DNA of 64,000 nt from positions 1 through 64,000 of IMG/VR virus record IMGVR_UViG_3300033049_000041. One strand, 5' to 3'. Shown piece after piece: positions 27,134 through 34,387 of the stretch. A program made the translations under genes and the position numbers. The first letter of the stretch is position 1. Every line of letters begins with the position of its first letter. The stretch is from a virus. Below the pieces are notes generated by a model. The model saw nothing but the letters and a program-made list of their open reading frames with translations. It did no database searches and was not told the origin of the DNA.

Positions 27134-27207
27134 GCCGAGATGACGGGACTCGAACCCGCAGCCCCCTGCGTGACAGGCAGGTATACAGCCTTTGTACTTC
27201 ATCTCGG
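27134..27207 (-). tRNA. tRNA-Asp(GUC)
   Basis: Acceptor CCGAGAT/ATCTCGG, anticodon arm CCTGC-CTGTCAC-GCAGG, T-arm GCGGG-TTCGAGT-CCCGT. Complete class I tRNA. Confidence 0.9.
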
Positions 27208-27214
27208 TATAATA

Positions 27215-27288
27215 GTTGCAGGGGAGGGACTCGAACCCTCGACCTATAGGTTATGAGCCTACCGAGCTACCACTGCTCTACCCTGCAA
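27215..27288 (-). tRNA. tRNA(CAU), Met or Ile2
   Basis: Acceptor TTGCAGG/CCTGCAA, D-arm GAGC-AGTGGTA-GCTC, anticodon arm GTAGG-CTCATAA-CCTAT. One of three CAU tRNAs in the window; which is initiator, elongator or lysidine-modified Ile cannot be settled by eye. Confidence 0.9.
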
Positions 27289-27291
27289 TCA

Positions 27292-27534
27292 TTAATCAAA
27301 AATAAACTTTTCTCTAACCACATGACTTGGTTTATGTTTACCTCTAATTGTTTGTAATAATTCAATCTTCCCATCTTCTGTTGCTGAATAAACTAGTTTC
27401 CATATTTTATCAGGTGCAGTTTTTGGTGGATTAGTTAATAATAAATCGTTTGATGGTTTTCTTACTACTATTTCTATTTGACCATCAATTAATTCAATAC
27501 TTATTACTTGTTCTCCTCTCTTCAATAAATTCAT
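27292..27534 (-). CDS. Small hypothetical protein (80 aa)
   Basis: Unrecognised beta-rich 80-aa protein between two tRNAs and a terminator-bounded exported-protein gene. Confidence 0.4.
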   Translation of the reverse strand: MNLLKRGEQVISIELIDGQIEIVVRKPSNDLLLTNPPKTAPDKIWKLVYSATEDGKIELLQTIRGKHKPSHVVREKFIFD

Positions 27535-27565
27535 CTTCCACTATTTCTTAAACAAAAGTAGAAAT

Positions 27566-27607
27566 AAAAACCCATAAATAACTTACTATATTACTTATGG
27601 GTTTCTG
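27566..27607 (-). terminator. Intrinsic terminator
   Basis: Minus-strand stem AACCCATAAGTAA / TTATTTATGGGTT followed by TTTT, downstream of the 27609 gene. Confidence 0.75.
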
Positions 27608-27608
27608 T

Positions 27609-28220
27609 CTATATTTTTCTTATCCGTGATATTGGTAAGCTTGGTTTTGAATCTTTTTGCTTATTAAGTTTTTTAAACTCTTTAAGCTTTTTAAGTTCAT
27701 CTCTTTCTTGGATAAACTTATTAACATTATTAAGTAATGATTGCTTATCTTGTTTTGCTACGTGTGATAATAAAATAGCTGTATTTAATTCTGGGTCAAA
27801 TACCATCCAAATTACTTTTGTTCTTTTAATTTTAAGCTTCCCATTTTCTATAGGAGCTTCAAAGTAGAACATTGCCGATTTACCTTCAACCAAAGCACTA
27901 TAAGTAGTAGAGTATAATATTAAGGATTTACCACTTTCGGTATTTAGCGTATCTTTACGAGTTCTATAAGCGGTTACTTTATATTTTACACCATCTACTT
28001 CAATATGTTGGTCTAATATAATAAATTTATTTCGTACATTGTAAACAAACTCTTTCTTCTTATAATCATACGGTAATATACTTGCTAGTTCGCTTGAATG
28101 CTCTACTAAGTCATTTACGACTGTATAAGCATGATTAGTTATTACGGTTTTACCTGTAAATAGTGTCTGTGCATTTGTAGTTAGTGTTACGAATAATAGT
28201 AACAAAATTAATAATTTCAT
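27609..28220 (-). CDS. Exported hypothetical protein
   Basis: This 203-aa protein starts with a clear signal peptide (LLILLLLFVTLTTNAQT, cleavage after NA or AQ), the style typical of Bacteroidota exported proteins. The mature part is beta-rich with a Lys-rich C-terminus. A second exported protein of similar size and signal is at 42963-43508. Function unknown. Confidence 0.55.
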   Translation of the reverse strand: MKLLILLLLFVTLTTNAQTLFTGKTVITNHAYTVVNDLVEHSSELASILPYDYKKKEFVYNVRNKFIILDQHIEVDGVKYKVTAYRTRKDTLNTESGKSLILYSTTYSALVEGKSAMFYFEAPIENGKLKIKRTKVIWMVFDPELNTAILLSHVAKQDKQSLLNNVNKFIQERDELKKLKEFKKLNKQKDSKPSLPISRIRKI

Positions 28221-28254
28221 AGTTTTTTAAATATTTAAATAGTTAAGTAAATAG

Positions 28255-28328
28255 TACCCCTAGTAAGACTCGAACTTACAACATTATGATCCTAAATCAT
28301 ACGCCTCTACCAGTTGGGCTATAAGGGC
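28255..28328 (-). tRNA. tRNA with Leu anticodon UAG on a class I body
   Basis: Acceptor GCCCTTA/TAGGGGT, D-loop with CTGGT, anticodon arm TATGA-TTTAGGA-TCATA, 5-nt variable loop, T-arm GTAAG-TTCGAGT-CTTAC. UAG reads CUA (Leu), but bacterial tRNA-Leu normally has a long variable arm, which is absent here. Confidence 0.85.
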
Positions 28329-28329
28329 A

Positions 28330-28360
28330 AAAAGCAACTCCAATTAAGGAGTTACTAAAA
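28330..28360 (-). terminator. Intrinsic terminator
   Basis: Minus-strand GTAACTCC-TTAATT-GGAGTTGC followed by TTTTT, between the 28393 gene and the UAG tRNA. Confidence 0.75.
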
Positions 28361-28392
28361 GAAGAAAATTGTATTTTAAAGAATTGACAGGA

Positions 28393-28743
28393 TTAGAGTC
28401 CCATCTCATTCATCATTTTATCTTGAACATCTCGTCCACGCTTAGAAATAGTAATACTTCTAGACGTTACTTTTCCGTTATCATCACTAATTTCAACTAC
28501 AACGGCTCCAGGGACAAATTGCAGTGCTTCTGCTACATTATCACCTTGTTGTGTTGTTACTTGGATTAGACAACCTAACATTGGTACTTCCATTACCTTT
28601 GTTGATTTCATCCATCCTTCATTCTTAGACCATGCTTTAGAAATTAACTTAAAGCTATCTTTATTTCCCCAGAATTGTACATCAGAGACATTGTTTTGTG
28701 TGTCTTGACCTGATGAATTCTTTAATGTTTTTAACTCAGTCAT
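28393..28743 (-). CDS. Small hypothetical protein (116 aa)
   Basis: Unrecognised 116-aa protein (FWGNKDSFKLISKAW, VPGAVVVEISDD). Compact beta-strand pattern, no motif. Followed by its own terminator. Confidence 0.4.
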   Translation of the reverse strand: MTELKTLKNSSGQDTQNNVSDVQFWGNKDSFKLISKAWSKNEGWMKSTKVMEVPMLGCLIQVTTQQGDNVAEALQFVPGAVVVEISDDNGKVTSRSITISKRGRDVQDKMMNEMGL

Positions 28744-28777
28744 CCTAATAATTTAACTGATTACTGCTACTCTCTTT

Positions 28778-29083
28778 TTATGTAATATTAGACATTCTAA
28801 ATTGTTTGGCAATGCTTACTCTATAGTCAATAATAATATTATTAGTTTCTATTGTAAAACTACCATTCTCTTCATTTGTAATATTATTCTTCTTAATATT
28901 ACTATTACCCTTGGTCATTAACGTTCGTTGAATTCCTAAAAGGTCTTTAATAGTAGTTACATCTTTACGATACCATCTGCCTACAATCTCAGCTACTCCT
29001 GTATAAGGATTAGTAGGTGTAACAAACTTCTCAATTATATATAACTCATTATCTAAAATCTTAGTAACTTCTTCTTCGGTCAT
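28778..29083 (-). CDS. Small hypothetical protein (101 aa)
   Basis: Unrecognised 101-aa protein, first gene after a block of tRNAs; no motif seen. Confidence 0.35.
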   Translation of the reverse strand: MTEEEVTKILDNELYIIEKFVTPTNPYTGVAEIVGRWYRKDVTTIKDLLGIQRTLMTKGNSNIKKNNITNEENGSFTIETNNIIIDYRVSIAKQFRMSNIT

Positions 29084-29118
29084 GCCATTCTTTGTTTAGG
29101 TAATATAATATTATTAGT

Positions 29119-29280
29119 GGGCGCACAAGGAATCGAACCCCGTATTTATTTCTTAGTGGACAACCTACATTTGCGCTAAACATAAGCTTTTGTTATGCCT
29201 ACATAAAATTACTCAGTACTCCTTACCTAGTATTATAATACCTTCCTTTCTATGTACCATCACCGACGGCACATCGCCCT
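29119..29280 (-). tRNA. Interrupted tRNA, identity unresolved
   Basis: The 5' end GGGCG with D-arm TGCC-GTCGGTGAT-GGTA (29279 downward) and the 3' end T-arm CGGGG-TTCGATT-CCTTG plus GCGCCC (29119 upward) pair as an acceptor of five bases. About 90 extra nt lie between D-arm and anticodon region. A GTTGTCCA stretch near the 3' part resembles the anticodon loop of the split tRNA-Asp at 33735, so GUC is possible. Intron-bearing or decayed. Confidence 0.45.
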
Positions 29281-29287
29281 AATAGTG

Positions 29288-29363
29288 AAGAACATGGGAT
29301 TCGAACCCACAACCCTTCGAAGCAGGTGTCTAGCCATCAGAATATCCCAATTTGGAATGTTCT
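29288..29363 (-). tRNA. Aberrant tRNA with extra hairpin, identity unresolved
   Basis: Acceptor AGAACAT/ATGTTCT and a good T-arm (GGG-TTCGAAT-CCC), but an extra hairpin ATTCC-AAATT-GGGAT stands where nucleotides 8-9 should follow the acceptor. A D-arm-like TCT-GATGGCT-AGA comes after it. The anticodon loop (around GCTTCGA) is not canonical. Confidence 0.45.
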
Positions 29364-29365
29364 AG

Positions 29366-29435
29366 TGGAATATATGAGAGTTGAACTCACGTTACCCGAC
29401 TAATACCGAATGCTCTACCATTGAAGCTACTTCCT
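29366..29435 (-). tRNA. Degenerate tRNA, identity unresolved
   Basis: A normal D-arm (TAGCTTCAATGGTAGAGC) and T-arm (GTGAG-TTCAACT-CTCAT) are present, but only four acceptor pairs (GGAA/TTCC) form and the anticodon stem TTCGG/CGGGT does not pair well. Confidence 0.45.
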
Positions 29436-29441
29436 CAGTTG

Positions 29442-29514
29442 TGGAGAAGATGAGACTCGAACTCATATCCTTTTCGTTGCAAACGAAATGCTCAACCAAT
29501 TGAGCTACTTCCCC
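29442..29514 (-). tRNA. tRNA-Ala(UGC)
   Basis: Acceptor GGGGAAG/CTTCTCC, anticodon arm TTTCG-TTTGCAA-CGAAA, T-arm ATGAG-TTCGAGT-CTCAT. Complete. The 29515-29697 stretch upstream holds no gene I can support. Confidence 0.93.
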
Positions 29515-29697
29515 ATAAAATCATCATCCATTTCCAAGTGGAATACTTAGTAAGGCATCAAACATCCTTACACCCTATTTAATAAGTAACTTGATTATCT
29601 TTATCAATTACTATGTTTTAAGTAGCTTACAATAATTAAATGTTCCTTGGCAAACCCTACCTTGGTCGTAGTAATCATCTTCAGTAATGACTATCTC

Positions 29698-30291
29698 TTA
29701 ACTTATAAGTTCTTTATAAGTCATCATTTTTCTTTCATCAAAGTTAAAACTTTTCCTCTTGGACAATAATAGGTAATTGTGTGTACTATAGATAATATGC
29801 CCGTATCCTGCAAAATTAATAATTATATTTTTCAGTTTTAATTGCATTTTATAATCCAATGTTCTATCTATTTCATCTAGTAGAATGATGTTATTCTTTG
29901 TATTTGATTCTTTGAGTTTCGTTAATAATCTCATTAATTGAATTAGAGTAGATTCTCCTTGAGATTTATTACTTCGTTCCATACCACCTAACTTTAGAAA
30001 TGAAGACATATCCATCATAGCAGCTCCATGTGAATCATCTTCAGCAGCAAAGAAACTGTAGAAATTATAATCACCATCTATTTCAAGACAACCTTTAAGT
30101 TCAGTTCTACTAATTAAAAAGTTATTATTTTCTTCCTTATCAAGCATTCTAATTGCAGTTAATAATGTAGTCTTTCCACTACCATTAGTACCACTAATCA
30201 AATTAATCAAGCTATTAAATTCGAATACTTCATCCTTCTTTAGTATTAATTTATCATCGTAAATAACATCTTTAAGAATTGTAATCTTCAT
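29698..30291 (-). CDS. Minimal ABC/SMC-type ATPase
   Basis: This 197-aa protein has a complete nucleotide-binding set: Walker A GTNGSGKTT, signature SQGES, Walker B NIILLDEID and H-loop STHNY. It is a free-standing ATPase head without coiled coils or membrane domain, like the AAA_23/OLD-type small ATPases of mobile elements. Function is not evident. It lacks the TOPRIM nuclease that OLD proteins carry, so it may be part of an anti-defence or DNA-repair complex. Confidence 0.7.
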   Translation of the reverse strand: MKITILKDVIYDDKLILKKDEVFEFNSLINLISGTNGSGKTTLLTAIRMLDKEENNNFLISRTELKGCLEIDGDYNFYSFFAAEDDSHGAAMMDMSSFLKLGGMERSNKSQGESTLIQLMRLLTKLKESNTKNNIILLDEIDRTLDYKMQLKLKNIIINFAGYGHIIYSTHNYLLLSKRKSFNFDERKMMTYKELIS

Positions 30292-30298
30292 TTAATCT

Positions 30299-30478
30299 TT
30301 ATTTAGTTTGTTTAGTAATTAGTTTAACTGCTTTATCATCCTGTAAATCCAATAGTGCTTCCTTAATGTCAGGATGTGTTAAATCATTCTTAGCTAATAT
30401 TCTAGCAAGATAGATTATAGAATCTATAAATCCTATCAACATTCCTTCATCACTTTTACAATCTATTGGTTTATTCAT
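30299..30478 (-). CDS. Small protein (59 aa)
   Basis: A frame from ATG 30478 to TAA 30299 encodes 59 aa (GMLIGFIDSIIYLARILA in the middle). It shares its start with the stop codon of the 30478-30729 gene and ends 8 nt before the ATPase start. Tight packing supports it being real. Confidence 0.5.
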   Translation of the reverse strand: MNKPIDCKSDEGMLIGFIDSIIYLARILAKNDLTHPDIKEALLDLQDDKAVKLITKQTK

Positions 30479-30729
30479 TATGCTATCCTTACGGTACTCT
30501 CTTTCAAGGATTTAATATAAAATCTTTTAAGCATTGTTGCGTATTCCTCATCTTTAAATTCACCACCATTAGCATCTGCTATAGGTATTGGAAATTCATA
30601 CTTTACTTCATTGACTTTAAATGAGTAGAAAAGATTTTCATCTTTAAATCTCATAAACTTAGCCATTCTCTTAGTTCTATCTGCTTCATAAGCAAATTCT
30701 TTTACACTTGGAAATTCTACATTTTCCAT
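30478..30729 (-). CDS. Small hypothetical protein (83 aa)
   Basis: Unrecognised 83-aa protein, overlapping the next small gene by one base; the two appear to form an operon with the ABC ATPase. Confidence 0.4.
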   Translation of the reverse strand: MENVEFPSVKEFAYEADRTKRMAKFMRFKDENLFYSFKVNEVKYEFPIPIADANGGEFKDEEYATMLKRFYIKSLKESTVRIA

Positions 30730-30774
30730 TACTCTACTCTTTAATAATTCCTTACTTATCTTTCTTTTGTATTG

Positions 30775-30847
30775 TGCGAGTGACAGGTCTCGAACCTGCA
30801 GCCTTCAGATTGGAAATCTATTGCGCTACCAATTGCGCCACACTCGC
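30775..30847 (-). tRNA. tRNA-Gly(UCC)
   Basis: Acceptor GCGAGTG/CACTCGC, D-arm GCGC-AATTGGTA-GCGC, anticodon arm ATAGA-TTTCCAA-TCTGA, T-loop TTCGAGA. Complete. The spacer 30848-30905 contains GGAGGAG and CTCCTCC arms around a TGATTAAGTTACTTTC stretch that resembles a decayed copy of the tRNA-intron box. Confidence 0.92.
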
Positions 30848-30925
30848 TTAATAAGGAGGAGAAAGTAACTTAATCATTATATAGACACGTATTGCATCCT
30901 CCTCCGTTAACTTGAACTATAGTAG

Positions 30926-31010
30926 TACTCCCAGTGGGAGTTGAACCCACACGAACCAATCGGTCCACTGGATTTTAAGTCCAGCATGTCTACCATTCCA
31001 TCATGAGAGC
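30926..31010 (-). tRNA. tRNA-Leu(UAA)
   Basis: Class II: D-arm GATGGAATGGTAGACAT, anticodon arm CTGGA-CTTAAAA-TCCAG, long variable arm TGGACCGATTGGTTCG, T-arm GTGGG-TTCAACT-CCCAC. Complete. Confidence 0.92.
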
Positions 31011-31017
31011 ATTTGTA

Positions 31018-31470
31018 TTACATTCTATTGTAATAATCTAACCAAAATTCTATATCTTCAAAATCTATAACTGTCAATCTATCTGATTTATTTCCCATTT
31101 TAAAACCAATCTTAAACTGTTCATTTTCAAAGATAACAAATGTAAATCCTTTTAACCAACTATATAAATCTTGTTGTACGAATCCTTTTCTTTTAAAGAA
31201 TGATTCTGCTTTATTTAAGCGAGAAGTTATGTTATGTTGAGGAGAAATTTCCTTAATATTAGGTAAACCACCAACTACTACGTAATGCTCACAACCTTTA
31301 ATCTTCTTTAGTTTAGCAAATCCTTTATCAGGATATGGATGAAACTTATTGTAAATATAGCCATTAGGACTAAGTGATATAGGACCTATTATACTAGCAC
31401 TACCAGCACTTTGTACTATGTAATTGCCCGCTTTATCTAAATCATCATTATCAGTTTTAATTCTACGCAT
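31018..31470 (-). CDS. Hypothetical protein (150 aa)
   Basis: Unrecognised 150-aa protein with an aromatic-rich C-terminus. Its start overlaps the stop of the 31470 gene by one base. Confidence 0.4.
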   Translation of the reverse strand: MRRIKTDNDDLDKAGNYIVQSAGSASIIGPISLSPNGYIYNKFHPYPDKGFAKLKKIKGCEHYVVVGGLPNIKEISPQHNITSRLNKAESFFKRKGFVQQDLYSWLKGFTFVIFENEQFKIGFKMGNKSDRLTVIDFEDIEFWLDYYNRM

Positions 31471-31820
31471 TATTTCATTTGATTATTATTACCACCCAAT
31501 ATACTATTATTATTTCCTATTAGTATGTTATTATTACCATGTACAGTACAGCTATAACCAGTAACTTTATTGTTATTTCCACTAACATCAATATCATTAC
31601 CTGATACCTTATTATTATTGCCAATAACATGAACATTATTACCTGAGAATGTAGAATTATTCATCTTAACAGTCCTCTTAGACCATTTTCCTAGTTTAAC
31701 GACAGATAACTCCACTTTCTTCTTTAAAGGCTTCTTAGCGTAATTTGTACCACAATAATCACACGTAGTAGCATCTTCTAAGATAGGTGCTGTACAAGCT
31801 AAACATTTTAATATTTCCAT
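31470..31820 (-). CDS. Zinc-ribbon protein with Asn-rich beta-repeat tail
   Basis: I start at the ATG giving MEILKCLAC, since upstream codons overlap a tRNA. The N-terminus has C-x2-C...C-x2-C (CLAC, CDYC), a zinc ribbon. The C-terminal 65 residues are seven imperfect repeats of the form xVxGNNNx (VIGNNNK, VSGNNNK, ILIGNNNS), the period expected for a left- or right-handed beta-solenoid. An unusual pairing; function unknown. Confidence 0.55.
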   Translation of the reverse strand: MEILKCLACTAPILEDATTCDYCGTNYAKKPLKKKVELSVVKLGKWSKRTVKMNNSTFSGNNVHVIGNNNKVSGNDIDVSGNNNKVTGYSCTVHGNNNILIGNNNSILGGNNNQMK

Positions 31821-31835
31821 GATTATTATTTTTAG

Positions 31836-31932
31836 TACCAAAAGAAGGACTCGAACCCCCAGTCACTTTACAATCAATTACTAGCACATTGAGTGTTTCA
31901 TAAAGCCGCTTTGCCAATTAGCGTATTTCGGT
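31836..31932 (-). tRNA. tRNA with a roughly 23-nt insertion in the anticodon loop
   Basis: Acceptor ACCGAAA/TTTTGGT and T-arm GGGGG-TTCGAGT-CCTTC are normal. The anticodon stem is CTTTA/TAAAG, but the loop between is 30 nt and contains its own CAC-TCAAT-GTG hairpin. After removal of 23 nt the loop could read TTGATTG (GAU, Ile), but the junction is not determined. Confidence 0.5.
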
Positions 31933-31991
31933 ATGAATTAGAAGGAATCGTATATCCTAGATTCCCTCTAATTTTTGTAACTACTAGTATT

Positions 31992-32163
31992 CAATAGATC
32001 TTTAGCTAAGAGACTCTTGTTCTACCACTGAACTACACGTCCATAGCAAGTAATGAGATGCTTCTAGGCAGTCATTACTCGATTGGTTTCACCCATTTGG
32101 AGCAATCCAATTGAGGACGTGGTGGGAATCGAACCCACGACGTAGAGATTAAGGTATCTATTG
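31992..32163 (-). tRNA. Circularly permuted tRNA
   Basis: Order on the minus strand: 3' anticodon-stem strand, T-arm GTGGG-TTCGATT-CCCAC, 3' acceptor CACGTCC, about 72-nt spacer, 5' acceptor GGACGTG, TA, D-arm GTTC-AGTGGTA-GAAC, 5' anticodon-stem strand AGAG. The two acceptor strands pair over 7 bp. The outer ends are joined by an 8-bp stem CAATAGAT/ATCTATTG. U73 follows the acceptor. The anticodon lies at the junction and is unresolved. Lacks the TTACTTCG box. Confidence 0.7.
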
Positions 32164-32260
32164 ACGTTCATAAATGCTTCAATCTAAAGCTTGACTCACA
32201 AAACTAAATCTAAAAGGCTAGTGTTGCTACATCTAATGCTAAAGCTTAAAAGTCATATTT

Positions 32261-33058
32261 TTAAAGACCAGCATGAAGGTAATCAAATACCTTCAAACCT
32301 AAGTCTGATTTTTTAATTTCTACTGAGTTAGCTGATTCTAATGCCTCTATTACAGCAGTATATAGAGTATTAAAATTCGTAATAACTCTGGCTCTCAATT
32401 GAATTGAAATCTCACCTGAGAACTTCTGTTCAGTATAAGTACCTGTTTGAACAAGTTCCTTACGAGCAGACTTCACTGGTGTTCTATTTTGCCCAGGATT
32501 GTTATCTTCTAGAATATACTCTGTTGTATTAGTAGTTCTAGTTACACCTTCGTACAACTCATTCTCATAAACACCAGTACGTGCAAAATCCTCATTTTCT
32601 GAAACTTTCCACATTTCATTTTGTTCTCTAACAGGTAAAACCGCATAGATGTCTCTCAACTTAGATTTCTCTAAAGTTGATTTCAATCTCAATAATTCCA
32701 AAGAACTGTATTCACCCCAAGACTTTCCTTCAACTATCAATTCTGCTTTTACAACTCCAGAAGCATTAGTTTTCTCAATAGAGAAAACAATTTCCATGTA
32801 ATTTTCAGCAGATTTAGCCATGTAATCTAGTTGCTCCTTTACAGTAGCTGATACATATTTAGTAGCAATTCTATTCTCTTCAGGTAAATATGGCTCAATC
32901 GCCTTATGAGTTTTCTTTACTCCTAGGTACAATCCTTGCTTATTCTTTAAATTAGATAAAGCATTACTTGTGTTGTTTTTAAATTCACCTTCTCCTCGCT
33001 CTCTAAGTCCAATATATGTACCTAGAGTTTGTTTTCTAATTGGGTTATTATCTGACAT
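32261..33058 (-). CDS. Hypothetical protein (265 aa)
   Basis: Unrecognised 265-aa soluble protein, mixed alpha/beta, with no catalytic motif. It is isolated between two aberrant tRNAs. Phrases such as YSSLELLRLKSTLEKSKL indicate a helical middle. Confidence 0.4.
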   Translation of the reverse strand: MSDNNPIRKQTLGTYIGLRERGEGEFKNNTSNALSNLKNKQGLYLGVKKTHKAIEPYLPEENRIATKYVSATVKEQLDYMAKSAENYMEIVFSIEKTNASGVVKAELIVEGKSWGEYSSLELLRLKSTLEKSKLRDIYAVLPVREQNEMWKVSENEDFARTGVYENELYEGVTRTTNTTEYILEDNNPGQNRTPVKSARKELVQTGTYTEQKFSGEISIQLRARVITNFNTLYTAVIEALESANSVEIKKSDLGLKVFDYLHAGL

Positions 33059-33100
33059 GTTTTTTTACTTTTCCTTTTTACTAAATCTAATTCTAAAATT

Positions 33101-33248
33101 GGGTGGGTGATCGGACTCGAACCGACGACCTTTCATTTAACAGATGATAATGCGAAGTAACTTATGAAAATCAGTACTACCGTAGTAAACAAATGTATTC
33201 TAAGTATAAAAATGCATAAATGCTCTAACCAACTGAGCTACACCCACC
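33101..33248 (-). tRNA. tRNA-Asn(GUU) interrupted by a roughly 72-nt mini-intron
   Basis: Acceptor GGTGGGT/ATCACCC-type pair closes the gene; D-arm GCTC-AGTTGGTTA-GAGC is in the 5' exon. The 3' exon supplies CTGTTAA (anticodon GUU) and T-arm GTCGG-TTCGAGT-CCGAT. Joining GAGCAT to TCATCTGTTAAATGAA restores a perfect TTCAT/ATGAA anticodon stem. The intron contains an ATTTATG/CATAAGT helix, a TACTA/TAGTA hairpin and, at its 3' end, TACTGA, ten positions, TTACTTCG (33153-33176). Confidence 0.75.
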
Positions 33249-33253
33249 GTTTG

Positions 33254-33721
33254 TTATTTTAAATATCCAAAATCAATTAACCATTCATCAATCTTCTTAT
33301 ATAAATCTCTAGGTATTTTAATCCTATTATATCTCCATTCTATGTTATTATGAAATGATACAGTATTATCATCAGTGTGAAATGATAAGTAAGGTCTATA
33401 TTCACCATCCAATGCAACATAAGAACGAAATCTAATAATACTACCATTAAAACCAACGTAAGTTTGATTATTACTACCTGACTTAACTTCCGTTACAGTT
33501 CTATTCATACATACTAATTGGGCATGACCAAAACTAGTTAAAGGTTTTCTCTGGTCTGAACAGCAACATAATAATAGTATATAATCCTTTAAGTACATTG
33601 CAGGTATAAAATGCTTAACATGTACAGGTATCTGATACTTATTAAACAATTCTGCACGTTTCTTTATAGAGAAATCTTGATAATTAACAACCGCTATTAA
33701 TTCTGATACTATCTTATTCAT
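33254..33721 (-). CDS. Hypothetical protein (155 aa)
   Basis: Unrecognised 155-aa protein. A homing-endonuclease-like origin was considered because it sits between two intron-bearing tRNAs, but I see no HNH, GIY-YIG or LAGLIDADG motif. Confidence 0.4.
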   Translation of the reverse strand: MNKIVSELIAVVNYQDFSIKKRAELFNKYQIPVHVKHFIPAMYLKDYILLLCCCSDQRKPLTSFGHAQLVCMNRTVTEVKSGSNNQTYVGFNGSIIRFRSYVALDGEYRPYLSFHTDDNTVSFHNNIEWRYNRIKIPRDLYKKIDEWLIDFGYLK

Positions 33722-33734
33722 TTGATGTATTTAG

Positions 33735-33880
33735 CGGAACTATCGGGATTTGAACCCGATAATCTCTGAGTAGACAACCCAGAAAAATTACGAAGTAACA
33801 TAATTAATTAATATTCCGTTGAAAGGAAATGAAGGCAAACTATGACTATACGTAACGCTCAACCATTGAGCATTAGTTCC
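33735..33880 (-). tRNA. tRNA-Asp(GUC) interrupted by a mini-intron
   Basis: Acceptor GGAACTA/TAGTTCC, D-arm GCTC-AATGGTT-GAGC in the 5' exon; anticodon arm CTGGG-TTGTCTA-CTCAG and T-arm TCGGG-TTCAAAT-CCCGA in the 3' exon. About 68 nt are inserted between D-arm and anticodon stem. The insert ends TATTAA, nine positions, TTACTTCG, then a short AT-rich stretch before the 3' exon. A second, uninterrupted tRNA-Asp is at 27134. Confidence 0.75.
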
Positions 33881-33887
33881 ATATTAG

Positions 33888-33960
33888 TGATCCCGCAAGG
33901 ACTTGAACCTTGAACCTCCGTGTTAAAAGCACGATGCTCTACCAGTTGAGCTACGAAATC
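33888..33960 (-). tRNA. tRNA-Lys(UUU)
   Basis: Acceptor GATTTCG/CGGGATC, anticodon arm TCGTG-CTTTTAA-CACGG, T-arm CAAGG-TTCAAGT-CCTTG. Complete. Confidence 0.92.
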
Positions 33961-34064
33961 ATTTAGTCCTTTGTTAATATATTATAGTTTTTACCTGCTA
34001 TGTACACTACAGGCTTTAATATACTCACTTAACTCCACAAGGACTAGATGGATGCTTTTAATGG

Positions 34065-34147
34065 GTCACATAACGAGATTCGAACTCGCTAATCTTTCGA
34101 TACTGGTACCACAAACCAGCCCAACTCTCCAACTTTGGCGTATGTGA
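34065..34147 (-). tRNA. tRNA-His(GUG)
   Basis: Acceptor TCACATA/TATGTGA, anticodon arm CTGGT-TTGTGGT-ACCAG, T-arm GCGAG-TTCGAAT-CTCGT. The D-loop is enlarged to about 15 nt. Confidence 0.85.
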
Positions 34148-34172
34148 AATCTTAAATATCTTGATAATTGTA

Positions 34173-34382
34173 TTAATCTTCTTCTTCTTCTTCGTAGTAG
34201 TCAGTAATAACATCAGTTATACTTAACGACTCTTTTACTAATGGCGCTCCTCCAACACTTAAATGGTAGAAATCATCTAATTTCTCTAAAGCTCTCTTCT
34301 CAGCTTCTTCCTCACTAAGTCCAGTAGTATCAATGCTAAAATTGAAGGTAATTGTTCCTTCAGTATAGTATTCCTTTTTCAT
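34173..34382 (-). CDS. Small acidic protein (69 aa)
   Basis: Unrecognised 69-aa protein ending in DYYEEEEED. Located between tRNA-His and a terminator. Confidence 0.4.
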   Translation of the reverse strand: MKKEYYTEGTITFNFSIDTTGLSEEEAEKRALEKLDDFYHLSVGGAPLVKESLSITDVITDYYEEEEED

Positions 34383-34387
34383 AATTC

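Noticed and set aside
33254-33721. Intron-encoded homing endonuclease between two interrupted tRNAs
   Set aside because: No HNH, GIY-YIG, LAGLIDADG or PD-(D/E)XK motif could be seen.
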